Source: an archaeon
Lineage (GTDB): Archaea > EX4484-52 > WAPT01
Direction of reading: 5' to 3'
NCBI GenBank assembly: GCA_029258795.1
Contig: JAPDKB010000007.1
Span: 119,070-183,069 of the forward strand
Length of the DNA stretch: 64,000 bases
In this document: positions 19,449 through 29,485 of the stretch, in pieces
Layout: each line of letters opens with the position of its first letter
Position numbering within the stretch: the first letter of the stretch is position 1
Made by a program: the position numbers and the translations under genes
The notes under the pieces: generated by a model
Database searches by the model: none
Told to the model about the DNA's origin: nothing
Seen by the model: the letters and a program-made list of their open reading frames with translations, nothing else

Positions 19449-21014
19449 ATGACAAGTTTGGCACGTGCCTGCGCTACAGAAATAGCGGAGAAGATCAGAA
19501 ATGGTGAGATAAGGACAAAGGAAGAGCTGGAGGATGTAAAGCGCGTTCTGAGCAAGAAGTGGAATCTCGCTGCACTGATCCGCAACTCCGATATTCTGAA
19601 GGTGCTGTCTCCAGAGGAACGGGAGAAGTTCAAACACCTATTGCTTAAAAGACCCGTGAGAAGCGCTTCCGGAGTGGTGGTTGTGGCCGTGATGACGCCT
19701 CCCACAAAATGTCCGGGCACGTGCATTTACTGTCCTCAGGGTAAGGATGCTCCAAAGAGCTACACCGGCTTTGAGCCTGCAACCATGAGAGCGAAGCAGC
19801 TCGGCTATGATGGTTACGAGCAAGTGAAATATAGATTGAAGCAGCTTGAATCTATAGGACATGCGGTGCAGAAGGTCGAGCTGATCCTGATGGGTGGTAC
19901 TTTTCCAGCTTTACCTGCTGAAGAGCAGAGAATCTTTGTTAAGAGGTGTTTCGATGCGCTCAACGGCGTTGAAGCAAGCTCGCTTGAGGAAGCGCACAAA
20001 ATGAATGAGGGGGCAAGGCATAGATGCGTTGCTCTAACCATAGAAACCAGGCCGGATTATTGCAAGCAGGAGCACATAAACCTCATGCTTGAGCTGGGCA
20101 CAACGAGAGTTGAGCTTGGTGTGCAGACGCTTGACGAAAGAGTGCTGGAACTCGTGAAGAGGGGCCACACCATCAGAGATGTTGTGGAGGCAACGCAACT
20201 GCTCAAGGATTCCGGTCTGAAAGTTTGCTATCACATGATGCCGGGATTGTTCCAGAGCAAGGAGGAAGATGTTGCCATGTTCAAAAAACTCTTCACTGAT
20301 GAGCGATTCATGCCTGACATGCTGAAGATCTACCCCGTGCTTGTAATAGAGGGCACCACACTTTACGATATGTGGAAACGTGGTGAGTTCAAACCGCTAA
20401 GCAGTGAGGGGGCTGCCGAGCTCATAGCCGAGGTGAAGAGATTTGTGCCAGAATGGTGCCGCATTATGAGGGTGCAGCGTGACATTCCAGCCAATCTCAT
20501 AGTGGATGGGGTCAAAGCAAGCAACCTGAGGGAGCTTGCGCTTGAGAAAGCAGAAAGGATGGGTGTTAAGTGCAGGTGCATAAGATGCAGGGAAGCCGGG
20601 CACAGGTACTACAAGCACGACGTGCTTCCTGAAAAGCCAGAAGTTGTGGTGAGGGAGTACAGAGCCTCAAAGGGCAGGGAGTTCTTCATAAGCTACGAAG
20701 ACTTGAGCAATGATGTCCTGCTCGGGTTCTGCAGGCTGAGGTTTCCTTACAGGCCCTTTAGAGAGGAGCTGAAGGAAAACACGGCCATAGTGAGGGAGCT
20801 GAAGGTGTTTGGAGCCGCGCTACCTCTTTCAGTAAGAAGCGGATTCAGCTTTCAGCACAGAGGTATAGGGAGGATGCTGATGGAAAAGGCCGAGGAAATT
20901 GCGAGAGGAGATGGATATGAGAAACTTGCGGTCATCTCGGCCATTGGCACGAGAGAGTACTACAGAAAGCTCGGATATGAAAGGAGGGGAGCGTATATGG
21001 TTAAAGAGCTGTAA
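19449..21014 (+). CDS. elp3: Elp3-type tRNA U34 carboxymethyltransferase (radical SAM + GNAT)
   Basis: CPGTCIYCPQGKDAPKSYTGFEPATMRA, MGGTFPALP; C-terminal GNAT RGIGRMLMEKAEEIA. Confidence 0.96.
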   Translation: MTSLARACATEIAEKIRNGEIRTKEELEDVKRVLSKKWNLAALIRNSDILKVLSPEEREKFKHLLLKRPVRSASGVVVVAVMTPPTKCPGTCIYCPQGKDAPKSYTGFEPATMRAKQLGYDGYEQVKYRLKQLESIGHAVQKVELILMGGTFPALPAEEQRIFVKRCFDALNGVEASSLEEAHKMNEGARHRCVALTIETRPDYCKQEHINLMLELGTTRVELGVQTLDERVLELVKRGHTIRDVVEATQLLKDSGLKVCYHMMPGLFQSKEEDVAMFKKLFTDERFMPDMLKIYPVLVIEGTTLYDMWKRGEFKPLSSEGAAELIAEVKRFVPEWCRIMRVQRDIPANLIVDGVKASNLRELALEKAERMGVKCRCIRCREAGHRYYKHDVLPEKPEVVVREYRASKGREFFISYEDLSNDVLLGFCRLRFPYRPFREELKENTAIVRELKVFGAALPLSVRSGFSFQHRGIGRMLMEKAEEIARGDGYEKLAVISAIGTREYYRKLGYERRGAYMVKEL

Positions 21015-21044
21015 GGAGAAAATTAGATGGTGTGCTGGCTTCTT

Positions 21045-21473
21045 TCAGCTTCTGTGTTTAAGGTGCTTCTTTACCATCTCCAGAAACTCCTCTGCATCTC
21101 TGATTGCTTCCAGCGCATCCACTTTTGAGCAGATATCTCCTCTGTACTGGATCGCGTGTCTTGAAATTCTGTAGGAATCAAGCACGTTCAAGAAATTGCG
21201 GATTTCCTCATTTTCTTTAAGTTTTTCTTTCAGAAATTCGATCATGGCCAGGTGGCTTCTTTCCTTTACACCAAAAGAAAAGAGCAAGGCCCGTGCAGAG
21301 TGGAACATGCTGTTGTAGGCCAGAATGAACGCGACATCAAAGTATCCAATCTCCACGTTTCCCTTTGCCCTTTCCAGAAATCTCTCCGCGAGCTCCAAGC
21401 TCCCTTTGATCTCCTCCTCGCCCACCTTTCCTTTCTGGAGCAAACCCTCCCGAAAATAATCATCGACACTCAT
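21045..21473 (-). CDS. HEPN-domain protein (putative toxin of MNT/HEPN pair)
   Basis: LELAERFLERAKGNVEIGYFDVAFILAYNSMFHSARALLFSFG; start ATG overlaps upstream stop (ATGA). Confidence 0.8.
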   Translation of the reverse strand: MSVDDYFREGLLQKGKVGEEEIKGSLELAERFLERAKGNVEIGYFDVAFILAYNSMFHSARALLFSFGVKERSHLAMIEFLKEKLKENEEIRNFLNVLDSYRISRHAIQYRGDICSKVDALEAIRDAEEFLEMVKKHLKHRS

Positions 21474-22015
21474 AGCTCCGCACCAAAAAGCAAGATGCTG
21501 TTGCCTGTAACGGATTGAACAAAAGCATCTTTTCTCCTTTTCAGGTTTCTCCACTCACCTACAGTGAAAACCTGAATTTTGACTTCTTTCCCAGTCACAT
21601 TTTCAAGTTCTTTTAATCTATCAAGTTTAAGCTGTTTTCTTTGAGAAACCACCAATAGATCTATATCGGAACTTTTATCATAAGTTCCGGACGCATGACT
21701 ACCGTAGAGCAGCACGCTTATCACGCTGTTTTCTTTCGCAAACTTTAGAATGAATGGATAAATAACATCGACAATGTAAAAGACTTTCAGCTGTCTAGTT
21801 AACGCGTTATCGGCCAGAGAGTAAAGGAGCAGGTTCGCTTTTCTCCTCTCCTCCAGCACTCCTGCCTCCTTGTAAAACTTTAGGTAGTAATTTGCGGTTT
21901 GCGGACTCACTCCTATTTTCTTTGCCAATCCCTGTACGTGAATCTCCCCGCCTTCTCTAAGAAAGAACTCCAGAACTTTCCATCCCCTGAATTTTCTCCA
22001 TTCCTCGACTATCAT
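21470..22015 (-). CDS. wHTH-nucleotidyltransferase (MNT) protein, putative antitoxin/autorepressor
   Basis: N-terminal wHTH GGEIHVQGLAKKIGVSPQTANYYLKFYKEAGVLEERRK; NTase LLYGSHASGTYDKSSDIDLLVV. Confidence 0.85.
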   Translation of the reverse strand: MIVEEWRKFRGWKVLEFFLREGGEIHVQGLAKKIGVSPQTANYYLKFYKEAGVLEERRKANLLLYSLADNALTRQLKVFYIVDVIYPFILKFAKENSVISVLLYGSHASGTYDKSSDIDLLVVSQRKQLKLDRLKELENVTGKEVKIQVFTVGEWRNLKRRKDAFVQSVTGNSILLFGAEL

Positions 22016-22023
22016 GTTAATAA

Positions 22024-22041
22024 ATCATACGATTGTATGAT
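22024..22041 (-). promoter_or_regulatory. Operator candidate ATCATAC-GATT-GTATGAT
   Basis: Perfect 7-bp inverted repeat between TATA-like TTTATATA and the start codon of the wHTH-MNT gene. Confidence 0.6.
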
Positions 22042-22056
22042 ATATAAAATTTTCGT

Positions 22057-22890
22057 TTGATTAATCAAATTGTTCTCCTTCAACTCACATCATTTGAGGG
22101 CTGCGATTTCCAAAAACTTTTTAAATTCACACGCGGAAATTACCGACTGGTTAAACATCATGTGAGTACTTTTCGGTGGTGTTGTGTGCCCTACAGGGAC
22201 AGGGTCGAGAAAAGCTTGAAGGAACTGCTGAAGAAGGGTTTATGGCAGGGTAGATTTGTAAAGAAGAACGAGACCGGCTTCAATAAATATGATGATCAGA
22301 AGGGCCGGCAGATTAAGGGTAAAGATTCAGATGGAGCTTATACTGTCGTTAAGAGTACTGCAGGTTATTACTCTTTCGGAAAAGACGGAAGCTGGGATAG
22401 GTTGTGGGCGGTAATGAGAGTGAAGGAGTACGGTAGTGATGGACACTCTACAATCTCTTACATCCCTCATCTTGCTGCTGAAGCTCTGATGAAGAAAGCT
22501 CATGATGAGTTTGCCCCGTGGGTTGGGGTTAAGATCGGGCTGACCGAGCTTGGTTACGTTCCCAAGGAGGTCTATTTGGATGGGAGGAGCGTTAACATCG
22601 AGCACCTTTTGATGAAAGATGGGGGTATGGCAGATGATGTGGAAAGTGTGGATGATATCTACAGCAGGATTGCCGCAGGGCTATCCAAGGTTTGTGAAGA
22701 AAGAGATATGAGAGTTAGTGAGGAATTCATGACTTACTTCTTTCTGCACCTCAAAAAGTATCTTCAGGAGTACATCATCTCAAGAATTGATGCAGATGCC
22801 ACGCTCACTCCAGCGGAGCGAGAAAAGTTGAAAAAGGAAGCTGAAGAGATCATATGGTTCGTTGAAAAGAGAGTGGATAAAGTCTCGTAG
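22057..22890 (+). CDS. Hypothetical protein (start uncertain)
   Basis: ORF with charged coding-like C-terminal two thirds (from ~LKELLKKGLWQGRFVKKNETG). Confidence 0.55.
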   Translation: MINQIVLLQLTSFEGCDFQKLFKFTRGNYRLVKHHVSTFRWCCVPYRDRVEKSLKELLKKGLWQGRFVKKNETGFNKYDDQKGRQIKGKDSDGAYTVVKSTAGYYSFGKDGSWDRLWAVMRVKEYGSDGHSTISYIPHLAAEALMKKAHDEFAPWVGVKIGLTELGYVPKEVYLDGRSVNIEHLLMKDGGMADDVESVDDIYSRIAAGLSKVCEERDMRVSEEFMTYFFLHLKKYLQEYIISRIDADATLTPAEREKLKKEAEEIIWFVEKRVDKVS

Positions 22891-23006
22891 TCAATTCCGG
22901 AGTTCTGATTGCTTACCCTGCAAAGAACATATAAATTTTTTCCGCAACACACGTTAATGTGTCCTGCTGGCTAAGAAGGCATGCTGGTGTAACGTGGTGA
23001 AAGAAA

Positions 23007-25463
23007 ATGGTTGAGATGCCGAAGAGGTATGATCCTCACGAAGCGGAGAAAAAATGGATGGAGTACTGGGAAAAGGAAGGCATCTTCAGGTTTGACCCAA
23101 AGGTAAAGGAGAGAGATAAGATCTTTGCGATAGATACACCACCGCCGACCGTTTCCGGCAGCATCCACATGGGTCATGCTTTCGGGTTTTCTCAGGCGGA
23201 CTTTATCGCGAGATACAAGAAGATGCGAGGCTACAATTTGTTCTATCCGTTTGGCTATGATGATAATGGGCTTGCCACAGAGCTCTTCGTGAGGAAGGTT
23301 AAGGGCATCCTTCCGAGAGATATGAGCAGGGAAGAGTACGTAAAGATGGTGCTTGAAGTTACGGAGGAAGCGGAGAAGGAGTTCGAGAAGCTGTTCAGAA
23401 GGATGGCGATGGCATTTGACTGGACTCTGGTTTACAGAACCATCTCGCCTGAGGTAACAAGGATGAGTCAGCTGAGCTTCATAGAGCTTTACGAAATGGG
23501 CAGAGCGTACAGAAAGGAAGACGTGACCATCTGGTGCCCCTCCTGCGAGACGGCCATAGCTCAGGTTGAGATGGAGGATAAGAAAGAGAGGGCAAAGCTC
23601 TACTACATTCAGTTCGATGTGGAGGGTGGTGAGAAGATAACGATAGCCACAACAAGACCTGAGCTCATGCCCGCCTGTGTAGCTATCTACGTCCATCCTG
23701 AGGATGAAAGGTACAAACATCTGGTTGGTAAGGAAGCCAAGCTACCGATCTTTGGAAGGGAAGTGCCGATCATGGCAAATGAGGATGTGGACATGGAGTA
23801 CGGCACGGGAGTTGTTTACCACTGCACATTCGGAGATTATGCTGATATAGAGTGGGCCAGAGCGTTTAACACCGACATAATCATAGTCATAGATGAGCAG
23901 GGCAGGATGAATGAAAAAGCGGGCAAGTATGCTGGCCTCACGATCAGGGAAGCGAGGGAAAAGATAATCGAGGATCTGAAAGCAGAAGGGCGGGTGGTGA
24001 AGGAGGAAGATGTTGAGCATGTTGTTAACGTGCATGAAAGGTGCGGCACGCCCATAGAATTCCGCGTTACAAAGCAGTGGTTCATAAAGTATCTGGACTT
24101 AAAGGACAAGTGGCTTGAGCTGGGAAGGGAGCTGAAGTGGTATCCTGAGCATATGCGCACGAGGTATGAGAACTGGGTTAAAGGTTTGAAGTGGGACTGG
24201 TGCATCTCCAGGCAGCGTAAATTCGGTGTGCCTTTCCCTGTCTGGTACTGCAAGAAGTGTGGAGAAATAATTGTGGCAAAGAGGGAGCAGCTTCCTGTTG
24301 ATCCCTTCAGGGACAAGCCGCTGGAGCCGTGTCCCAAGTGCGGGAGCACCGAGTTCGAGCCGGAGCGGGATGTGATGGACACGTGGGCAACATCATCCAT
24401 CACCCCCCTCATAAACGCTAAATGGGAGGGTGATGGTAAAGGCGAGCTGATGGATGCCATCTATCCCATGGATCTCAGACCTCAGGGGCACGACATCATT
24501 TCCTTCTGGCTGTTCAACACCATCGTGAAATGCTACCTGCACACGGGCAAGCTGCCGTGGAAGGTTACCATGATAAACGGTCATGCTTTAGATCCGCACG
24601 GAAGGAAGATGAGCAAGAGCAAGGGCAACGTCATAGACCCGCGGGACATAATGGACAGGTACTGTGCTGATGCTCTGCGTTACTGGGCTGCCGGAACAAA
24701 GCTTGGAGATGATCTGCCATTCCAGGAGAAGGATGTGCAGACCGGCATGCAGCTGATAAACAAGCTGTGGAACGCTTCGCGCTTCGTGCTGAAGCAGCTG
24801 GAAGGATACGAGCCGGAAAAGCTGGAAAGTGTGGTAAGGGCTGAGGATGCATGGCTACTTGCAAAACTTCATGATGTGATAACTCAAGTTACGGATCTGT
24901 TCGAGAACTATGAATACGCAAAAGCGAGAAAGCTTGTGGAGCAGTTCTTCTGGCATGATTTCTGCGACAACTATCTGGAGATGGTGAAGCAGAGGCTGTA
25001 CAACAGGGATGAGTACGATGAAGCCACCATCAGGAGCGCGCAGTACTGCCTGTACCACGGTTTGCTTGCCGTGCTCAAGATGCTTGCTCCGATCATGCCC
25101 TACATAACTGAAGAGATTTACTCCTATTACTTCAGGGAGAGGGAGGGTATGAAGAGCATCCATGCTTCAAGCTGGCCTGAAGCTGAGGACTGGTGGAAGG
25201 ATGAAAAGGCCGCAACTAGGGGAGATGTGATCGTGGAGCTTCTCTCAGCCATAAGGCAGTTCAAGAACCAGAACCGCATGCCTTTGAACGCTGAGATCTC
25301 GCGCCTGATAATTCCCGCTGAGCTAAAGGACGTGTGCGAAGAATTTGAAGCATGCATAAAGGAGACCGCAAAAGTTAAAGGAATAGAGTACGGTGATGTG
25401 GAGGAGGGCTCAGCCACCTTCACAGCCGGTGAGAAAACCTACAGCATAGTTATCGAGGTTTAG
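23007..25463 (+). CDS. valS: Valyl-tRNA synthetase
   Basis: 818 aa; [32 protein letters not shown]-like HIGH region, [13 protein letters not shown], ValRS-type Zn insert. Confidence 0.96.
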   Translation: [818 protein letters not shown]

Positions 25464-25482
25464 ATGAGCTGACTTCTCGGAG

Positions 25483-26703
25483 GTGGTAGTATTTAGCGAG
25501 GTTATGAGCAGAAAGGAGCTGAAGAAACTGCTGGACGAGCTCAGCAAGATAAGGGGGAGAGGCACGCAACTCGTTTCCGTCTACATTCCTGCTGGCTACA
25601 ACATAAACGAAATAGCGAACATGATAAGCTCGGAGATAAGCACCGCCGAAAACATCAAATCCAAGACCACAAGAAAGAACGTCATCGCTGCTCTTGAAAA
25701 AATCGCGCAACGTCTCAAATACTACCAGAAGACTCCAGAGACGGGGCTTGTCATTTTTTGCGGGAACGTTGCGGAGAGAGAAGGCGAGACTGATCTGAGG
25801 ATCTGGGAGATAGTGCCTCCTGAGCCGTTGAAAGTGCGAATTTACAGGTGTGACCAGACGTTTGTCATTGACCCTCTCAAGCACATGGTGAGGGAAAAGG
25901 AGGTTTATGGTCTCGTGACGGTTGATAAAAGTGAAGCGGCTGTTGGTTTCCTGAGGGGGAGCCACATACAGGTTTACAAAAAGCTTGACTCCCTCGTGCC
26001 GCCAAAAACGAAAGCAGGCGGGCAATCAGCGCAGCGTTTTGAGCGTGTCAGGGAAGGACTGCTGCTCTCCTTTCTGAAGGAGGTTGCGGAGGTTGCTGCT
26101 TCCGCTTTCAGAAACGAGGAGGATCTGAAAGGAATACTCGTTGGCGGGCCGGGCCCGATCAAGGAAAAGTTCGTGAATGAGATACTTCCGCAGGATCTTA
26201 AGGATAAGGTGATAGCGATAAAGGATACCAGCTATTCTGGCACGGAAGCGCTGGAGGAGCTGGTGGAAAGGGCTGAAGACGAGCTTAAGGATGCGAAGGT
26301 CTCCAAGGAGAAAGCTGTGCTGAAAAGGTTCTTCCTGCAGCTTGCGAAGGATACCGGGCTAGCTGTATACGGCCTGCAGGAAACGATGAACGCGCTGCAG
26401 CTTGGAGCGCTGGAAGTGCTGATAGTGAGTGAAGATGCTCCTTATCGGGCTGTGAAGATAAGATGTCCTTCGTGTGGGTTCGAGGAGGAGAAGATAGTAA
26501 GGAAGGATGAAAAGCTTCCAGAGATGTGCGAGAAGTGCGGCACAACGCTTGAAATTGAGGAGATCATGCTGGAGGACTATTTTGAAAAGCTGGCCAGAGA
26601 ATGGAGCACGGAAGTGGTGGTTGTTTCCTCATCAACTCAGGAGGGTGCGCAATTTCTGAGCTTGGGCGGAGTTGGAGGCATCCTGAGGTACAGGTTGGAG
26701 TGA
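25483..26703 (+). CDS. prf1: Peptide chain release factor aRF1
   Basis: NIKS (ENIKSKTTRKNV), GGQ (AGGQSAQRFERVREG), C-terminal Zn ribbon. Confidence 0.97.
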   Translation: MVVFSEVMSRKELKKLLDELSKIRGRGTQLVSVYIPAGYNINEIANMISSEISTAENIKSKTTRKNVIAALEKIAQRLKYYQKTPETGLVIFCGNVAEREGETDLRIWEIVPPEPLKVRIYRCDQTFVIDPLKHMVREKEVYGLVTVDKSEAAVGFLRGSHIQVYKKLDSLVPPKTKAGGQSAQRFERVREGLLLSFLKEVAEVAASAFRNEEDLKGILVGGPGPIKEKFVNEILPQDLKDKVIAIKDTSYSGTEALEELVERAEDELKDAKVSKEKAVLKRFFLQLAKDTGLAVYGLQETMNALQLGALEVLIVSEDAPYRAVKIRCPSCGFEEEKIVRKDEKLPEMCEKCGTTLEIEEIMLEDYFEKLAREWSTEVVVVSSSTQEGAQFLSLGGVGGILRYRLE

Positions 26704-26767
26704 TCAGGTAGGGTTGATTCTGCCAACAGGAAAAAATTTAAATATTCCAAAAAATATCCTACCAAAC

Positions 26768-27991
26768 ATGGAGTATTATCCAAGAATAGTAGAGCAAAAA
26801 CTGGAGAAGTGGCTGGGTAGAAGGGAAATCATAATTTTAAAAGGGCCCAGACAGGCCGGGAAAACGACACTGCTTTTGCATTTAAAAGAAAGATTGGGCG
26901 GTAATTATTTCACTCTGGAGGATCCCGAGGTGCTGAGATCATTTGAGGAACATCCTAAAGAATTCGTGAGGAGGTTCAAAGGCAACATCTTTCTGGATGA
27001 AGTTCAGTATGCGAGAAATGCTGGAAGGATTTTGAAATTGATTTATGATCTGTTCCCGGACATCAAGCTTTTTGTGAGTGGTTCTGGCTCGTTCGATATC
27101 AAAGTTCCTGTAATGAAATACTTGGTGGGGAGGGCGATCACCTTTGAGCTATTCCCGCTCACCTTTGAAGAATTCGTACTGTGGAAAGCGCGAGACCTTC
27201 ATGACTTTCATAAAGAATTTAGAGCAGCGCTGATGAGATTCATGGACGGAGAGGAGTATGATGTCGAGCCCGCGTTTGATGATGAGTTTCAAAAACTTTT
27301 GGAGGAGTACATAATTTACGGTGGGTATCCCGCGGTGGTTAAGGAGGAAGATGCGGAAATCAAGGTACAGCTGCTCAAATCCTTAATGCAAGCGTATCTT
27401 GAAAAAGACGTATTTTTCTTTTTCGATATTCGACACCTTGAAAAGTTCAGAGATGTCATGAATTTTTTATCCTTCAACACCGGAAACCTGCTCGAGCCCA
27501 ATACTGTGGCAAGCTCGCTTTCTCTGGATATAAGGACGTTATGGCACTACATCACCGTCCTTGAGAACACGTACATAATCAAGCTTGTGAGGCCGTTTTT
27601 CAGGAATGTCTCCACAGAGCTCCGAAAAAGAAGAAAGGTATATTTCCACGACACCGGCTTGAGGAACGCGATACTGTCGAACTTCACCCCTCTTCAGACG
27701 AGAACAGATAAGGGCAAACTACTTGAGAACCACATATTCATACAGCTACGAGAGATGGGTGAGTTGAGGTACTGGAGAACGAAAGGTAAAGCGGAGGTGG
27801 ATTTCGTTTTGATGAGAAACGGTAAAATCGTACCGATTGAAGTCAAATCATTCGGTAAGGTTAAGAGGGGTTTCCTCAGCTTCTTGAAGACCTACAGACC
27901 GGAGAGAGCAATCGTATTTTCAGAAAGGGAGTACGGAACGAAAAAAGTGGATAAAACGGAGGTGCTGTTCATACCACACTGGATGATCTGA
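26768..27991 (+). CDS. AAA_14/DUF4143 family ATPase
   Basis: Walker A LKGPRQAGKTTLL, IFLDEVQY, FELFPLTFEEF, C-terminal nuclease-like WRTKGKAEVDFVLMRNGKIVPIEVK. Confidence 0.92.
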   Translation: MEYYPRIVEQKLEKWLGRREIIILKGPRQAGKTTLLLHLKERLGGNYFTLEDPEVLRSFEEHPKEFVRRFKGNIFLDEVQYARNAGRILKLIYDLFPDIKLFVSGSGSFDIKVPVMKYLVGRAITFELFPLTFEEFVLWKARDLHDFHKEFRAALMRFMDGEEYDVEPAFDDEFQKLLEEYIIYGGYPAVVKEEDAEIKVQLLKSLMQAYLEKDVFFFFDIRHLEKFRDVMNFLSFNTGNLLEPNTVASSLSLDIRTLWHYITVLENTYIIKLVRPFFRNVSTELRKRRKVYFHDTGLRNAILSNFTPLQTRTDKGKLLENHIFIQLREMGELRYWRTKGKAEVDFVLMRNGKIVPIEVKSFGKVKRGFLSFLKTYRPERAIVFSEREYGTKKVDKTEVLFIPHWMI

Positions 27992-27996
27992 TAAAG

Positions 27997-28524
27997 TCAC
28001 TTCTTTTCCGCACCCTTCGTTTTCTTCCTTGCGGTACGAGTACTACGCCCTGTGCTGAACGGCTCCTTGCCGAGGTCTATGACATAATCGGCAGCGTGCT
28101 GCAGAGCTTTTGAAAACGCTGGTTCCCTCCCGATTATTATCACTTCCTTCCCATGTTCTTTTGCTTTGTGCACCAGCGGCAGGAAGTCGGCATCTCTGGT
28201 TGCTATTGCCACAATATCTATATCCTTTCTGTGCACCGCTTCCATGCACTCAACCGCCATGTAAACATCGACATCCGCGGTTTCATCCTTCATCTTGCTC
28301 ATGCCGATGACCGGCTCGAATCCTTCATTGGCTACAGCTTCTATCAACTTTTCCGGAGCATATTGGTTTAGAAAGGCCTTCGCTATCACCACCTTTCCGT
28401 ACTTCTCCAGCTCGTTCTTAAGTTTCTGCAAATTCACCTTGAACTCCTTGCGGAGAATGTTCGGCCCATCGATAAAGACGGCTATGCGTTTTCTCCTTCT
28501 GAATAACGGACTCATAAAATTCAC
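27997..28524 (-). CDS. NYN-domain (LabA/DUF88-like) predicted RNase
   Basis: IAVFIDGPNIL, DVDVYMAVECMEA, IATRDADFLPLVHKAKEHGKEVIIIG. Confidence 0.88.
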   Translation of the reverse strand: MNFMSPLFRRRKRIAVFIDGPNILRKEFKVNLQKLKNELEKYGKVVIAKAFLNQYAPEKLIEAVANEGFEPVIGMSKMKDETADVDVYMAVECMEAVHRKDIDIVAIATRDADFLPLVHKAKEHGKEVIIIGREPAFSKALQHAADYVIDLGKEPFSTGRSTRTARKKTKGAEKK

Positions 28525-28549
28525 CCGGAGAATGGTAAGGATGGAATCT

Positions 28550-29485
28550 TTATATTAGTATGGTGCTCACCGCTCGCATGCACTCTTCAAGATTCGTTAC
28601 CGCTTTCGGCGTGTCAGCTCGCGAGTGATACACCTCCATCACCTGCCTGAAAGAGCCGAAGATTCCGGTGGCTTTGTTGAGGAAAGAATTGTCTCTCAGC
28701 CATAGCGCATCCCTGATCATCTCTCTGTCTCTTGTTATTTCCACTCCGCCCCTCCCGATGCAATCCACAACCACGATGCTTTTTGCTTGTTCCATCACAT
28801 CTCTGAACTCCCTCTCAAGAGCTCTGTAGCCGTAGCACCAGTAAATCTTTTCATGGCTCACCTCCTCTGACCCGGCAAGCAGGATCAAGCTGTCCTTCAG
28901 ATTTGCGTGCTTGGCCATGTGGATCAGTAATGCTGCTGCCAGTCCGTTATCAATGGCACCACCCCACCATGAATCGTAGTGTGCCACGATGATCTTCTCC
29001 GGATTTTCCGTGTTGCCCACCATGATGTTCTCCTGCCTGTACGCTTTCCAGCTGAGCTTTATGCTGCCCTCCACATCTTTTGCTTTCAGGATGGTGTGCG
29101 CATCCCTCCATCTTATGGCAAGGGCTGGAGCGCTGTAAAAGGTGAATTTGGATACATCCCTGCAGTACGGGTTGTAGTTGAAGTTCGGTTTTCTGTAGTT
29201 GGTGGAGTAGCTGTGCTTGAGAGCGTTCACCACCCGTTTTTCCCTTATCCTGCCCGAAACCAAGCTTGAGGGAAGGCAGGGCAGCTGTTTTCCATCAACC
29301 CACAGCTCATAGCGAGTGAAAACCGGATACCTGACTCTGTACCGCTGCACCTCAAAGCCCACATTTTGTTTCCTCAGCTTCTCCTTTATGAGCTCCGCCG
29401 CTTTTTGCTCGTTCTCCCAGAGGCGAGGAGCAAGCTTGCAAAGCTCCTCCAGAGTTCTCATCACCTCAGCTTTTTCAATCCTCAT
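28550..29485 (-). CDS. M28-like zinc aminopeptidase family protein
   Basis: IIVAHYDSWWGGAIDNGLAAALLIHMA, AGSEEVSH, VYHSRADTPKAV. Confidence 0.8.
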   Translation of the reverse strand: MRIEKAEVMRTLEELCKLAPRLWENEQKAAELIKEKLRKQNVGFEVQRYRVRYPVFTRYELWVDGKQLPCLPSSLVSGRIREKRVVNALKHSYSTNYRKPNFNYNPYCRDVSKFTFYSAPALAIRWRDAHTILKAKDVEGSIKLSWKAYRQENIMVGNTENPEKIIVAHYDSWWGGAIDNGLAAALLIHMAKHANLKDSLILLAGSEEVSHEKIYWCYGYRALEREFRDVMEQAKSIVVVDCIGRGGVEITRDREMIRDALWLRDNSFLNKATGIFGSFRQVMEVYHSRADTPKAVTNLEECMRAVSTILI

